Notes: generated from the letters alone by a model not told the origin. A stretch of DNA of 64,000 bases from Mytilus trossulus (GCF_036588685.1 NC_086381.1:48173431-48237430), one strand, 5' to 3'. Positions 23,856 to 37,036 are shown, numbered from the stretch's first letter. Program-made: numbers and translations.

Positions 23856-25424
23856 TGTGAACAGTTTTCTACTTAATAATTGGTATTTTGGATCAACTGT
23901 TGTCATTAAATTTCTATTGTTTTCACTTTCAACTCTTGTCATACTGCAGGTCAACAAAGTCACGAAAGCATCAGTATATCATATTTAACTGCCTTTGGTT
24001 AATGATATTTTTGAATTTCTGATCTTTGACGTAGTCAACTTAGGGTCGAATTCTTCACTAATTTCTTATTTCGAAAATTATTACCCTGTGGGTTCTCTGA
24101 TGTTTAAATGTAAAGTTGTGAATAAAATGTGATCCATTATTTTTTTTAACACATATTTTTTTCCGACGTAGTTGGTATAGTTTCGGTTTGTGCCCTTTGA
24201 ACTTAAGGACGCTTTACTATGGCAACAGAATACGCATGCTCGAAAATCCTTTCTGTGATTGGACAAAATGCTGTCATGTTGGTAGATTTTGTTGTGTTTG
24301 AAAAAACGTCTCGAAAATTATATCGTGATGAAAAGCAAGTGAAAACTATAAATATTTGAACTAGATGTTACAAAGATTTATATTTTTATTAGAATAATTG
24401 TTTCTCCAATAACTCTTTGCATCCATGACAGCTGTTTATTCGGGACAATTGTATAATTTTTAAATTAAACTTTGTTGTACGAACGTACATGACTTTTAGA
24501 ACGCACCTACGCATGTGAGATTTCCGCGGGGTTTTGGTAAATGTAAACAGAAAGATACCACTTATACTACCAATAGTTTCTAGCTTTGTTAACCATGAAT
24601 TAACTTTAATGTAAACAGTAGTAAATGTATATTCACTGGATTTTTTGACAAATAAAATTATATGGTGTCATAACAATATTCTTATATAGTATTGCCTTAA
24701 TATAATCAGACTTAGTAAAGAACTTCTTGTAGTTAAATTCAGATGGAGATTTTATGAAAGAGGTCCTGCATCATTAAGTCATTGTGCTTCTGAAGGTTAT
24801 CGAAATGATAGTTTTAAAAATATACTTTAAATTTAAATACGTCGGATATCTTTTTTAAAGATATTTCTTGTTTATTTTGAGTATGATTTCACAATATTGA
24901 AAATAATTGTAATATAACGCATTGTGTATTATATTAATCTGCTTATAACATAACTTACATGCAATAGTTGCATTATCCCTATAAGCTTTTTTATTTCACA
25001 TTTTTATCTGATTGAATTTTTTTCAGACTGATTACTTCTATTTCGATATAATATTGTGTTTAACGTGAGGGTACCCAAATTGCATCTTTTTTTACAGTTA
25101 TTTATGAACAAGACAAAAATTAACATTCAGTTTTCGTTTTGTAGATGCATCCTTATTTCCGATATAGTTTCTCAAATTTGATTTTGAATCTATATAGAAA
25201 CATTGTAAAAAATAGATTTTGACCGACCTCCAAACAATCCTTGATTCTTAAATAAGGACTTCCCATAATGCATCCATGCTTTTAAATACGCATGTTTTTA
25301 AAATCGACCTGGAGATGTCTTGTTCATTTCTTGAAATATTTAGAACAATTTGACATAAGTCCATGCTTACTATTCATTTACATATTTTCAGAGATTGATG
25401 CTCGTAAGGATATATTTTACTTTA
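23856..25424. other. Intergenic stretch without recognised feature
   Basis: AT-rich, no gene or repeat recognised on either strand. Confidence 0.6.
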
Positions 25425-25800
25425 AATTGAGAGTGGAAATGGGGAATGTGTCAAAGAGGCAACAGCTGATCATATAACAGACTCCAGCAGAGGATCACCA
25501 ATAGATCTTCATTGCAGCGAGAAATTATCGAACCCGGATGCGTCCTTCAGCTGGCCACTAAATAAATATATATACTAGCTCAGTAATATTGAACGCCATA
25601 CTAAACTCCAAGTTATACACAAGAAACTAAAGATGAATATGATACAAGACTAACAAAGGCCACAGGCTCCTGACTTGGGACAGGCGCAAAAGTGCGGCGG
25701 GGTTATGAGATCTCAACCCTCCCCCTTTACATCAAGCCAATGTAGAAAGGTAATTAACGCATAGCAATAAGCGCATTACAATTTAGTTCACAAAAATTTC
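25425..25800 (-). repeat. PLE-B 3' region
   Basis: GGCTCCTGACTTGGGACAGG, GCGGCGGGGTT and CTCAACCCTCCCCC match the 3' region next to the RT fragment at 58633-59064. A shorter related piece is at 26325-26440. Confidence 0.7.
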
Positions 25801-26879
25801 TAGTCTTATGTCTATTACTATAGCAAGACGACTTGCTGTGGGGGTCGCATTAAGACGTTTCCGTAGATGTTACGTTAATTTTAGAGAACACTTCATCTGC
25901 TGATACATAATATGAAAGTTTTATGCGTGTCTACATATACATGATATAATTAGTTATATTGAAAACGAGAATATTAATGTCAAATAAAAACAAAGATGTT
26001 TTGTCTAAAAAAAAATCCGCTGTTTTGGGTTTTTTTTTGCTATATATAGGCGCAATACATGTACTCTGTGCAATTTGGGTATTGTGGTGTTACTTATTTG
26101 TGGAGATAATTGTATGCAACGATTCAAATCATTTATGCTTAAATTATGTTTAATAAAAGTAAAGTCTTACCTTTGTGTGAGAAACAACGTCTGGTGCATC
26201 TTTGATATTTTAAAAAGACAATAATGGCAATTAGCTGGAAAAAAAAAATTATGAGGATATGTTGGTTTCTCAAAAACAAACAAAAACTGTGAAATAGTGG
26301 ATACAAAATGCCATGAAAATGAAGAATGGGTCAAAACGACAACAACTCAAACAAAGAGTAGAAAACAGCCATAGGGCTACCATGAGTCATCAACAAATCG
26401 TAAAAATCCCTCACCCGGAGGCGAGCTTAAGCTGTTTGAAAGAGTCATTTGCCATAGCACACGTTTTTGACACGCAAATTTTTACATCCTGAAATATTTC
26501 AATCGCATCAATATCATATTAAATAGTGAAACGTTTGTATATATAAAACATAATATTTAAAAGTACTGAGTATACATTACTTTTAGTACGTCTCAACTGG
26601 TATAACACGATACAATGAGCAATAGTTTGATATCAGTTTGAGAAATTACAAAATGTAAACCGGAGAACAATAATTTCCCTACAGCTGTGCAACAAAAGGA
26701 AACACTCTACCATTTTAGACTTTCCTGCATGTTATCACAAACCAGTTCTAGCCTCGCATCTAAAATGTAGCAACTGTGTTGGCAGATAAGTTTATCCTCC
26801 TCATTCATTCAGCATTTTATGTTGTGATTTCCTAATTCGCGTTTTTCTTTTATCAGGTGAACAAGATACATTTATCAAT

Positions 26880-27295
26880 AAGACAACCAGACAATTTTAA
26901 GGAAGCCATCATGAGTTTATTGACCGTTATGGAACATCCGTTTCACAGATGTACACGGATAAGTTCCCATTTGCATAACCACTTAGCACAACCCCATCTG
27001 TTTTTCCCCGAATATGATCTTAAAAATTAAACCTTATTACCGGTTTTGTACTTACAATAGTAACTCAACGGATGCCACATATGGAGCAGGATCTGCTCAG
27101 CCTTCCAGAGCATATGCAGTTGATTTGATTTTTCCTGATTTGGTTCGTTTTGCTTAGACTCTAGTATTCTATGCTGTGTTTCTTGTACTGTTATTTGACT
27201 TCTTGTCTTTCTTCATTTTAGCCATGGTGTTGTCAGTTTATTTTCGACTTATGATTTTGAATGTTTCTTTGGTATCTTTTGCGTCTCTTTTTCGA
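26880..27295 (+). pseudogene. PLE-A 3' fragment with the last RT codons
   Basis: The final RT residues (EFIDRYGTSVSQM) are recognisable at about 26920-26960, followed by the diverged PLE-A 3' region to about 27295. Confidence 0.65.
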
Positions 27296-27526
27296 ACGAT
27301 TAACGGATGTCATTAAGATATCGTTGATCATCTTGACACATCTGAAAAATACGATATTTTACGTACAATTCAAAATTAAAATATTCGAATGATGTATGAT
27401 TGTTTACTTGAAAATATATGTTTAACAATTTTGAAATAAATATTGTCACACATATTACTTATATGTTCAACTTTTATTGACTTTATATTAATATTACGGT
27501 TCTGGAAGTCTCACGTAGGTATCAAT

Positions 27527-28617
27527 TGGGACCTATGCTGTCACTTCCCATTATTATTCTTTTTTTTTGTTGAGAATTCTGCCTTTTCCTGCTAGTGAAG
27601 ATTTTTTTCACCGAGGTTATCACAAGCCTAGTAGTCAGCATTTTTTGTGCTGACATGAATTAACATTGATATGGTTATATTTATAAATTATATGTTTTAA
27701 AAATTTAGAAGTTTTGAAATACTAATAATGAATGGTGTGAATAACTTGTTTGAGTGCATACGGAAGAAAGTTGAAATAATCTGAATTTACACACGTCCCA
27801 AAATGTTACTCTGCAGTTAACTCTATTGTTTGGCATATTTAGACATTATGGAAAGGACTTCGTGTTAACATAATTATACACATATTTTGTTTTGTTTACA
27901 TGTGAATTTATAAACAATATATTTTTACACGTGAAAAATCTTTGTTAAATATTGCAATACCAGTTCAATCTTAAATATATAGATTGTTTCATTTGATTAG
28001 GACTAATATCTAGAAATTGACCATGCGGGTTGGTTTAAAACAAAACTTTACGACGAAAGAGATAATTTAAGCTTCCCGATTACTACCTTTTCATGCTCCG
28101 TGTTGAAGGCCGTACTTTAACCTATAATGGTTTAATTTTTAAATTGTTATTTGGATGGAGAGTTGTCTCATTGGCACTCACACCACATCTTCCTATATCT
28201 ATTAACCCAAAAGATCCAAATCGTAAAGGTTGTATTCGTTCTGTACTTCGTAAACATTACGGACGCCATCGCGCGTTGGTTGATCGTTACGGAATATTTG
28301 TTACACAGTATTTTTGTGATTTTACTTTTTTCAATGCAACAACTGTCAATTATACATGTAATATGTTTTGTTACTTGATATAGTATTACGCTAATCTCTC
28401 TCAATAACATGAAAAACACAAAAATGTCTATAATTAACAGTTTTCCTATTTCTGAAAATCTTAGCTAATGTTAATACAATTTATGAAGTGTATCAGCATT
28501 AACATTTTACATGTCCGACGCTAAAGCTGCATGTCTGTAAAACACTCATCCGAATCAGAAAAAGTTAACTAGTCAAATCAACATTTCCACGAGCGGTAAA
28601 GTAGATCAATAATCAAC
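27527..28617. repeat. Tandem segmental duplication, copy 1
   Basis: Starts TGGGACCTATGCTGTCACTT and ends AGTAGATCAATAATCAAC; the same start and end recur in copy 2 immediately after. It includes a SINE 5' part, a degenerate PLE-A fragment (about 27990-28340) and an R2 insertion absent from copy 2. Confidence 0.9.
28095..28202 (+). mobile_element. 108-bp R2 retroelement insertion with identified empty site
   Basis: Copy 1 reads CCTTTTCATG / insertion / TTAACCCAAAAG; copy 2 (about 30369-30390) reads CCTTTTCATGTTTAACCCAAAAG. The insert is truncated at CTCCGTGTTGAAGG and ends CTTCCTATATCTA, as expected for a 5'-truncated retrotransposed copy. Confidence 0.85.
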
Positions 28618-28713
28618 TGGGACCTATGCTATCACTTCCCATTATTATTCTTTTTTTGTTGTTGAGAATTCTGCCTTTTCCTGCTAGTGGAGATTTATTT
28701 CACCGAGGGTATT

Positions 28714-29020
28714 ACAAGCCTAGTAGTCAGCACTTTTTGTGCTGACATGAATTTACATTTATATGGTTATATTTATAAATTATTTGTTTTAAAAAATTTG
28801 AATTTTTGAAATACTTAGGCTTTTCTATCTCAGGCATAGATTACCTTAGCTGGATTTGGCAAAACCTTTAGGAATTTTGGTCCTCATTGCTCTTCAACTT
28901 CATACTTTTTATTTGGCCTTTTTAACATTTTTGGATTCGAGCGTCACTGATGAGTCTTTTGAAGACGAAACGCGCGTCTGGCGTATATCCCAAATTTAGT
29001 CCTGGTATCTGTGATGAGTT
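28714..29020 (+). mobile_element. Full-length SINE-like element (about 307 bp)
   Basis: Runs from ACAAGCCTAGTAGTCAGCAC to GACGAAACGCGCGTCTGGCG and CCTGGTATCTG. It is the most complete of at least eight copies; 44941-45050 (-) and 59103-59175 (+) are 3' fragments, 27622-27722 a 5' fragment. No clear tRNA A/B box was identified. Confidence 0.75.
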
Positions 29021-29392
29021 TATTTATTTCATAAATCAATCAGGATGATTGCTGCATATAACAATATATTTTTACGGCTTGTTACTACATATAAAATAGA
29101 CCTATTAAAAAGAATTTTAAATCGATATTTGAAAATTCCCATCACTTCTCTATTCATGTTTGGAAAAAAGATACAAAATTTCTGATAAAAGATGTATACT
29201 ACTTGTTTTGAGTGTATACGGAAAGACAATTTCTGATGAATGGTGTGAATAACTTGTTTGAGTGTATACGGAAGAAAGTTGAAATAATCTGAATTTACAC
29301 ACGTCCCAAAATGTTACTATGCAGTTAACTCTATTGTTTGGCATATTTAGACATTATGGAAAGGACTTCGTGTTAACATAATTATACACATA

Positions 29393-30168
29393 ATTTTTAA
29401 CCGGATATTTGTGACAAAAATGGCGGTTATTAAATTGGGGATGCTCGGCGGGCGGGCGGCAGGGCGGGTGGTCGGTCGGGCGGACGGGCGGCAATCAAAT
29501 GTTGTCCGTGCATTAACTCAAGAACCGTTCAACCAAAGCTTTTAAAATTTTAATATGTTGTTACTGACAACTAAATGAAGGTCAAGTTCAATAATGGTCA
29601 TTTTGACTTCTACCGTTCAGGAGTAATGGTTCTTGAAAGATTGAAAAATGGCGTTTCCAGTCGTGTCCGTGCATTTACGCATGAACTGTTCTACCAAAGC
29701 TTCCCAAATTTTAATATGTTGTTACTGGTGATAAAATGGAGGTCAAGTTCAATAATGACTATTTTGACTTTTACCGTTCAGGAGTTATGGTTCTTGAAAT
29801 ATTGAAAAATGGTGTTTCCAGTCGTGTCCGTGCATTTTCTCATGAACCATTCAACCAAAGCTTTTCAAATTTTAATATGTTGTTACTGATGACAAAATAG
29901 AGGTCAAGTTCAATAATGACGATTTTGACTTTTACCGTTCAGGAGTTATGGTTCTTGAAAGATCGTAAAATGGTGTTGCATTTACTCACAAACCATTCAA
30001 TCTAAGCTTTTCAAATTTTAATATGTTGATACTGATGACAAAATAGAGGTCAAATTTGATATTGACAATTTTAACTTTCACCAATCATCAGTAATGGTTC
30101 TTGTGATATTGCCAGGACACAAATAAATGCTAATAAATCCGGTTTTCTGTCGTTGTGACAGCCTCTTG
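29393..30168. mobile_element. Element with G/C-rich tract and 160-bp tandem core, with identified empty site
   Basis: Begins TTTTTAACCGGAT..TGTGACAAAAATGGCGG, has a GGCGGGCGG-type tract, then 160-162-bp repeats beginning GTCCGTGCATT (29504, 29664, 29826, a fourth damaged), and ends AAATCCGGTTTTCTGTCGTTGTGACAGCCTC. Copy 1 of the duplication lacks it (ACACATATTTTGTTTTGTTTAC near 27890). Same architecture as 12985-13545 with unrelated sequence. Confidence 0.85.
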
Positions 30169-31139
30169 TTTTTTGTTTACATGTGAATTGATAAACAATA
30201 TCTTCTTACACGTGAAAAATCTTTGTTAAATATTGCAATACCAGTTCAATCTTAAATATATAGATTGTTTCATTTGATTAGGACTAATATCTAGAAATTG
30301 ACCATGCGGGCTGGTTTAAAACAAAACTTTACGACGAAAGAGATAATTTCAGCTTCCCGATTACTACCTTTTCATGTTTAACCCAAAAGATCCAAATCGT
30401 AAAGTTGTATTCGTTACTTCGTAAACATTACGGACGCCATCGCGCGTTGGTTGATCGTTACGGAATATTTGCTAAACAGTATTTTTGTGATGTAACTTTT
30501 TTCAATGCAACAACTGTCAATTACACATGTTATATATTTTGTTACTTGATATAGTATTACGCTAATCTCTCTCAATAACATGAAAAACACCAAAATGTCT
30601 ATAATTTACTTTTTCCTATTTCTAAAAATCTTAGCTAATGTAAATACAATTTATGAAGTGTATCAGCATTAATATTTTACATGTCCGACGCTAAAGCTGC
30701 ATGTCTGTAAAACACTCATCCGAATTAGAAAAAGTTAACTAGTCAAATCAACATTTCCACGATCGGTAAAGTAGATCAATAATCAACGTTTTGTTGGATT
30801 GTACTTAATTAATAGTGTAACAAATCTCCGATTGTGCCAACAGTGCGAATGCTACTTATATATCATTGTTTTGACACGAAAAGGGCAACTGTAACCAGTT
30901 TCATAAATATTCAATTGAAAAAAATCCATCCTACGGCAGATCATTTCACAAGAACTGATCTATGAATATTCTGTATATTATTGATCATTATTGATAATAT
31001 CAATGTACAATGTACAAATGTATCTCGTGCAATACGATTTGTTATCCAAATGTTGTGCTGTGCTGGGTTTTTATATTTATTTTTTTCATTTTTTTTTTGT
31101 GATTTTAAGTTATCTTCAAGTTGTTTCTTTGTTGATTAA

Positions 31140-31403
31140 GGTGGTACCTAATACTACAGGGAGATATTTCTGTCAAATGAGCAGAACGTTAAATGAGATA
31201 GTGTTCATGAGGTAATATTAGGCTTATCAATTATCAAAATAAGTGTTTTTCAAACTGCTATATAACCAGTGTATTTTTTCTGATAAAACGGTTGGTTCAA
31301 TTTTTTTTTTATATATATATTTTTGTCAAAGTAAATACTTTGTCAAAATTTCAAGAAAATTAAACGAGCCAAATTAATTTTAGTTTAAGTGTTAGGTACC
31401 ACC
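31140..31403. mobile_element. 264-bp MITE with TTAA target duplication
   Basis: Ends GGTGGTACCTAATACT and inverted AGTGTTAGGTACCACC (one mismatch) between TTAA at 31136-31139 and 31404-31407. No transposase. PiggyBac-type target choice. Confidence 0.87.
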
Positions 31404-31407
31404 TTAA

Positions 31408-32869
31408 ATAGACCTTAGAATCATTTTACAGAAAAAATTAAAGATTCAATGAAATGTATCGAATTTTCCTATCGATCAGCTGAACATATTAAACATCAAG
31501 TTATTCCTAAGTTATGTCTGACCCTGATTACTTACAACTGGTGATGCAGAAAACAAAAGAAAACAACCCGCACCGGTCATTACATGTATAAACATTATAT
31601 GTTGTTATACTTATAGTATATCCAAACACAGTATTATCAAATATGTAATACATTTTCTTGCATGACGTGACTTTGAGAATTGCAAAACAAACAACACACA
31701 CAATACAACAGTAGAATTGCAGACTTCCGTTGTTACGGATCCGGACGTAGCATCTATGATAGCACAATTAAACAAGTAAGAGAAATTCTTTGTTGAAAAA
31801 TAAATTTAGAAGTTGCGTTTTCATTAAATCAATTTTAAGAACGGCAGGAAATACGATATTTTAGGTCAATTTAAACAAAATAAAATTTCCTGGTAAATAT
31901 TAATACAAAGCACAAAATATATCTGTTATATCAGTTAACTCCAACTCAAGTGTAATGATTTGTTTTTTAATAGAGCACCCTTTTGGTTATTGTATAGAAA
32001 CAAAAACTTTTAAAATTCATTTCTGGAATGTACATTACCAAGGCCAAAATATTTGAGTCAATGAATGTTCCCAAATAGGAATTATTATTTCACTATTTCA
32101 CTTTCCTTAATGATTGAACAAAAATAATCCTTTGTTTCCGTAGATAATGTCCCTTTAAATGAAAGCGTTATCTTCGTCCACAATAATATTCATTATATTA
32201 CTACTGTCGCACTAATTACTTAATCAGCTCTTTCCTTTACTGCTTACATTATGACGTATTTGATAAACATAGTACACGGAAGTATAATGATGACCTACAC
32301 TTAAAGTACATTATTCTTTAATTTCCTGTAATGTATAAGTAGAAATAGAAAACCAATTGAAACACTTGGCAGTTTATATTTCATATAAACAGGGGTCGAA
32401 AAGTGTTTTGTAAACATTTATTGCTTTTAGTTTTAAATATTTAGCTTTTGTATGATATATTAGTGTGCAACTTTATCGAGAAAACACCAAAGAAGGCAAA
32501 TATAGGAGAAATAATAACATGTCTAAACTTGACTCGATGATGATTGAATATATTTTTAGGGTGTATTTTCAGGCTCTATCAACAACTAGCATTTACAATA
32601 TCACGCTGCTTGATTTCTATATATACGTCAAAAATTAAACGAAACGAAACCTTTAATGTACTTCAATTTTGATTCTCATAATATTGAGTAAACAGATTCT
32701 ACAAGCATATGAATAAGCATTTATAGAAACATTCTCATATATTGTTATGTTATACATTTTTTATAATCTTGTCTTACATCATTGTAAGCTTTGAGTTCTA
32801 TTTGCCTTTTAAATTTGTATTACTTTGTTACATATTTCGTGGCCGTGTACTTAGACATCCCGTCCTTGT
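31408..32869. other. Intergenic stretch without recognised feature
   Basis: No gene or repeat recognised. Confidence 0.55.
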
Positions 32870-33644
32870 ATTCTACTTATTCAGCAATATGAAAGTTGAT
32901 ATATATACATTTTATTTGTTTGAGCTTTTAAGTTTGCCATTTGATAAGGGACTTTCCGTTTAAAGTTTTCCTCGAAGTATTTTGGTGCTTTTACTTTTAT
33001 TCTATATAGTTTGTATCACCTAAACATTCAGCTGAATCATCAACTAATTGAATATAAAATTATTTTGTAGAAAGAGTGCACAGGCTTCGTATTCTGTAAA
33101 TTTTCAAAATAATATTAGTATTTTACAAAAAATCGAACATGTATGGAACAACTCAAATGTTGCTTGCATTGATTAAATTTTAATTTTTGACAAATATGAT
33201 AGAAGGTTTTATTTCCCAGGGCGCCAAAGGGAACACGCACGCTGAAAACATTGCTGAAAATGATACAAGAAGTTTAAAAGATGTTGCAATTATGCACACA
33301 AGAAAACATTGAAATTCAACATAAAACCAATTAACTGTCCGGTTTCTGAAAGATTATAAGGAATTGAAATACAGTGTAACAAAAACTACTCTATATTTGT
33401 TTTCTCGGTCTACCTACCCGCAGACAGTAACATGCAAAATTACAAATATGAACTGAACATTATGAAGTTTATGTCAACAACTATACAAAATTTGGTCCCG
33501 TAATTGTAGCTGATGATTTCAACACTAGTTGCAGAGTAACCGACCTTGAACGAACTAATGTGAACAAATCCATCATATTTTCAGATTTCATATTAAGGAA
33601 TAACATATATACATTTGATAAAATTTACTGTTTGTATGAGAATG

Positions 33645-33815
33645 TTCTTATCCCGGGCATAAAAACAATGCCGTATTTGGCGAAACCTTTTCAACTTCTG
33701 ATCTTCAGTGCTGTACAACTTTGTATTTTTTTCACTTTCGATCTTTTATATCTGGGCGTCACTGTTGATTTTTGTGTGGACAAGGCGCGTTTTTGGCGTA
33801 TTGAATTTTAAACCT
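33645..33815 (+). repeat. SINE-like repeat, 3' part
   Basis: Diverged match to the 28714-29020 copy: GGGCATAAAAACAATGCCGT, GGGCGTCACTG and AAGGCGCGTTTTTGGCGTATT. Confidence 0.6.
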
Positions 33816-33879
33816 CATGCTTTTTGTTATCTATTAATCATGTTTTTATTTGTCTAATATGTTATCCTATTTATTTGTA

Positions 33880-34345
33880 TTGTAGTCCTGTAATATTATG
33901 TTGTCATCTCAATGTTATATTTAACTTTGCCATTAAAGTGCGAGGTTTGGCATGCCACAAAACCAGGTTCAACCCCACCACTTTTATTCCCCTTTAAAAG
34001 TGACCTGTACCAAGTCAGGTAGATGGCCATTGTTATATTATTGTTCGTTTATGTGTGTGTTGCATTTTAACGTTGAGTCGTTTGTGTTTTCTCTTATTTT
34101 TGAGATATTGAGATAAGACGTGGCACGGTACTTGTCTATCCCAAATTCTTGTATTTGGTTTTCATGTTATATTTGTTATTCTCGTGGTGTTTTGTCTGAT
34201 GCTTGGTCCGTTTCTGTGTGTGTTACGTTTCGGTGTTATGTCGTTGTTCTCCTTATATTTAATGCGTTTCCCTCGGGTTTAGTTTGTTACCCCGATTTTG
34301 TTTTTTGTCAATGGATTTATGAGTTTTGAACAGCGGTATACTACT
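33880..34345 (+). repeat. Retroelement 3' region joined to a LINE fragment
   Basis: ACGTGGCACGGTACTTGTCT through TTTATGAGTTTTGAACAGCG and TACTACTGTTGCC. I recognise it as a common mussel dispersed repeat end; it abuts the truncated LINE reverse transcriptase at about 34345. Confidence 0.55.
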
Positions 34346-36622
34346 GTTGCCTTTATTTATAGTTACCTCTTAGAATTAGGCTGCAAATTATTCTTTGCGT
34401 TTTCGGACAGTTACCGTGCATTTGATACAGTGTGGCTTAGTGGCCTTATATACAAACTATTCCGTCTTGGTATAAATAGTAAAGCACTACAAGTGATTTC
34501 TGATTGTTATAGCGATATAACAAGTTCCGTTTACGTCAATGAATACGTATCAGTTCCCATCAAAGTCCAACAAGGCGTCAGACAAGGTGGTGTACAATCG
34601 ACCTGCCTTTACTTGGTGTACATTAATGATCTATTAAATGAATTAGAATTAGTTGGAACTGCAAATATTTCAAATATTCATACAAGTAATCCATCATTTG
34701 CTGACGACGTAGTGTGCATCGGTACCGCACCACAAAGGCTTCATTTTTTGCTAGATTGTGCTTACGATTACTCACTTAGATGGAGATTTGAGTTTATCCA
34801 CTAAAATCTGTCATTTTATGCTACAAATATGAATTAGAACACGTATTTAATCTTGGAGATAATTATGTTAACATTTTCACCGAGACAAGGCACCTTGGAA
34901 TATTAAGAACGGTTGACTTATCGCCAAGCTCAGATATTCAGCTTTCATGTAGGAAGGGCCGAAATGCTTATTTTGCTATAGCCGGTACTGGCAATTGTTT
35001 GCTAAATCCCTTAACTGTGTGTAGCCTCTACAATACAATCGTAATACCTACGGTACTGGACGGATGTGAGCTTTGGAATGGGGTTAAAAATAAAAGATAT
35101 AACGTCTTTTAAAACTTTCTAACATTTCATTGTGAAACATATTCAAGGCCTTCCTAGACGAACACGGTCAGACATGTGCGAATTGATGATAAACCTCGAG
35201 GACTACCAGTACTATTTGAAAAACGGAAACTGATGTTCCTATGTAAACTATGTGAAATGAAGGCAGAACCTCTTACAAAACAAAGGAGTAGGGGCATTAA
35301 GGCCTAGTTTTGGCCCAAGAAAATAAAATGTTTGATAACCATTTCAAATTGGTACATAATGTTTCGAAATGCATAGGGTCAAGAAATATAAACTAAAAAC
35401 GGAAAGATTTTTATCTGCTGACGTCACAATTACGTCATAATATGTATTGTTTTCACAAAAACGATGAAAAATATAGAATTTATGCAGTTTTCTATCATTA
35501 TTTCCTTTGAGGAAACATCCTGCGCAGCTGAGAAACAACAAAATAATTTAACAGAAGCTTTATTATAACTATTGGCATAATCTCACCAAATATAAAGTTG
35601 TTTCTTGGGTGCGCACATACTTTTTCAATCTAAAATATACTTAAAATTTGAAGAAAAAACAAGGAAAATCACGAAATTTAACAAAATATGCAAATTAGGT
35701 CATAAATCGTTGCCATGGTAAAGTGTTCGATGTCAAATTTTGTTTGTTTTTCTTAGTACCTTATTCCTTAGTCAAGTTTTCAGTAATTTAAAAATATGTA
35801 TGATAACTTTTTAATTTGCAGTAATTTTTGGGCCAAATAAGGGCCTTATTGCCCCTACTCATCTACAGACTATACCAGTTTTTCGGAGATACATGTAGAA
35901 AACAATATGAATTCATCCCAGATGTGATTAACATTTTATCAAAGGTTCCCTTTTGAAATATTTGACACACTATATTTTTACAGGCACATTCCCGACCAAG
36001 TTTCAGTGGAAAAACATTGTCAGTAGTGCTGTTAACCCAATTGAAAGACTTCAAAAAGAAGAGCGAATGCGCAGGGACAAAGATTTCGTCAAATTCTAAA
36101 GATTACTATCTGAAAACAATAACTATGATTCCCTGTGGCAATATGCAAAAATTAGTGGCAGACTGACTTTTAACCGCTATACATACATGTATAGCTAAAC
36201 TCTGGCCTACTCCTCCTAGTAGCGGAAATTGCAAACTGTGTGGACACTTTGTTCTAGGTATACTGAACCAACAAATATGTATGTGCACAGAACTTCAAAT
36301 ACAGAGATTTTCACTTTATAAAAGAGTAACTGAATTAACTAGTTTCAATTTCATGTACACAATGGTTTCAAAATCGGATGAGAGCTTCTCAGATCTTTTG
36401 CTTGGCAACCATGAAGATCTCTGTGACATTTTAATACCGAAACATCGTTTGGAAGTCCTTAACGAGGGATTTTCCTTCCTAAAATACTGTAGACTGTAAA
36501 TACTTTTCAATTCAAAATATTAAGTTATACACATTTCTAATTATGTGATTTCAAAACTTTTCTTATTATACATAATATTTGTATTTTGTCTTATGTCAAT
36601 CTCCTATAGGAGGAAATAAAGT
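34345..36622 (+). pseudogene. Decayed LINE reverse transcriptase, 5'-truncated and split by a transposon
   Basis: 34345-34800 encodes RT motifs SYRAFDTVW (motif A), QGVRQGG...YLVYINDLL (motif B) and FADD (motif C, catalytic aspartates intact). A frameshift near 34800 moves the frame, which continues (RHLGIL, NTIVIPTVLDGCELW) to about 35120, then with stops to 35285. After the 575-bp insertion the C-terminal region resumes (RLYQFFGDTCRKQYEFIPDV with damage; CKLCGHF; SDLLLGNHEDL) to a stop at 36497-36499 and a GGAAATAAAG tail. A non-LTR retrotransposon of the AP-endonuclease type is likely; the clade is unclear. Confidence 0.8.
35286..35860. mobile_element. 575-bp inverted-repeat transposon nested in the LINE
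   Basis: Left end GAGTAGGGGCATTAAGGCCT; right end, reverse-complemented, GAGTAGGGGCAATAAGGCCC; the arms match over about 33 bp. Inserted in the LINE C-terminal coding region, which resumes on the other side. No transposase; target duplication unclear. Confidence 0.85.
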
Positions 36623-37036
36623 AAGATGGTGATGAATGTGTCCATGTTTATTGCACATGGTTTTCTTTCAAGGACCTGTAAACGTTTCACTTCTATTTTC
36701 TGTTTTAAAGATCTTTATCTCGTGGGGGCAGGGTTACAATTGTAAAATGATAATGAAAAAAAACCGAACATTAAGAATATCGTTTCGAACGACTTATGTA
36801 AAAGGTTTCATGATCTCAAAGTAATTTCATGACGTACTTTGTGAATTGGTTAGCATTAAGATAGTTATATACATGTACATACGGCTATTTTTTTTTACCG
36901 ACGCATGGATTATAATGTTTAAGGAAATAAAGACAAAATTCGATGACCTCGAAGTAATTTCTATACAATTTATAAATACAAACAAGGAAACACGTACATG
37001 TAGTATTGATAATGTATTAGGGATGACAACTGCAGT
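36623..37036. promoter_or_regulatory. Upstream region of gene B
   Basis: The only core-promoter-like signal is TTTATAAATA at about 36969-36979. No other element is supported. Confidence 0.3.

Larger units (their letters stand above)
28618..30787. repeat. Tandem segmental duplication, copy 2
   Basis: Homologous to 27527-28617 but 2.2 kb because it keeps a full SINE-like element and holds a 160-bp-core element. The degenerate PLE-A fragment recurs at about 30290-30500. Confidence 0.9.

Noticed and set aside
29440-29495. Local G/C-rich island that might be a CpG promoter
   Set aside because: It is the GGCGGGCGG tract of a transposable element with an identified empty site in the sister copy.
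31528-31767. Minus-strand Cys-rich 79-codon frame, possible small secreted peptide
   Set aside because: No signal-peptide-like start, cysteines irregular, no supporting context.
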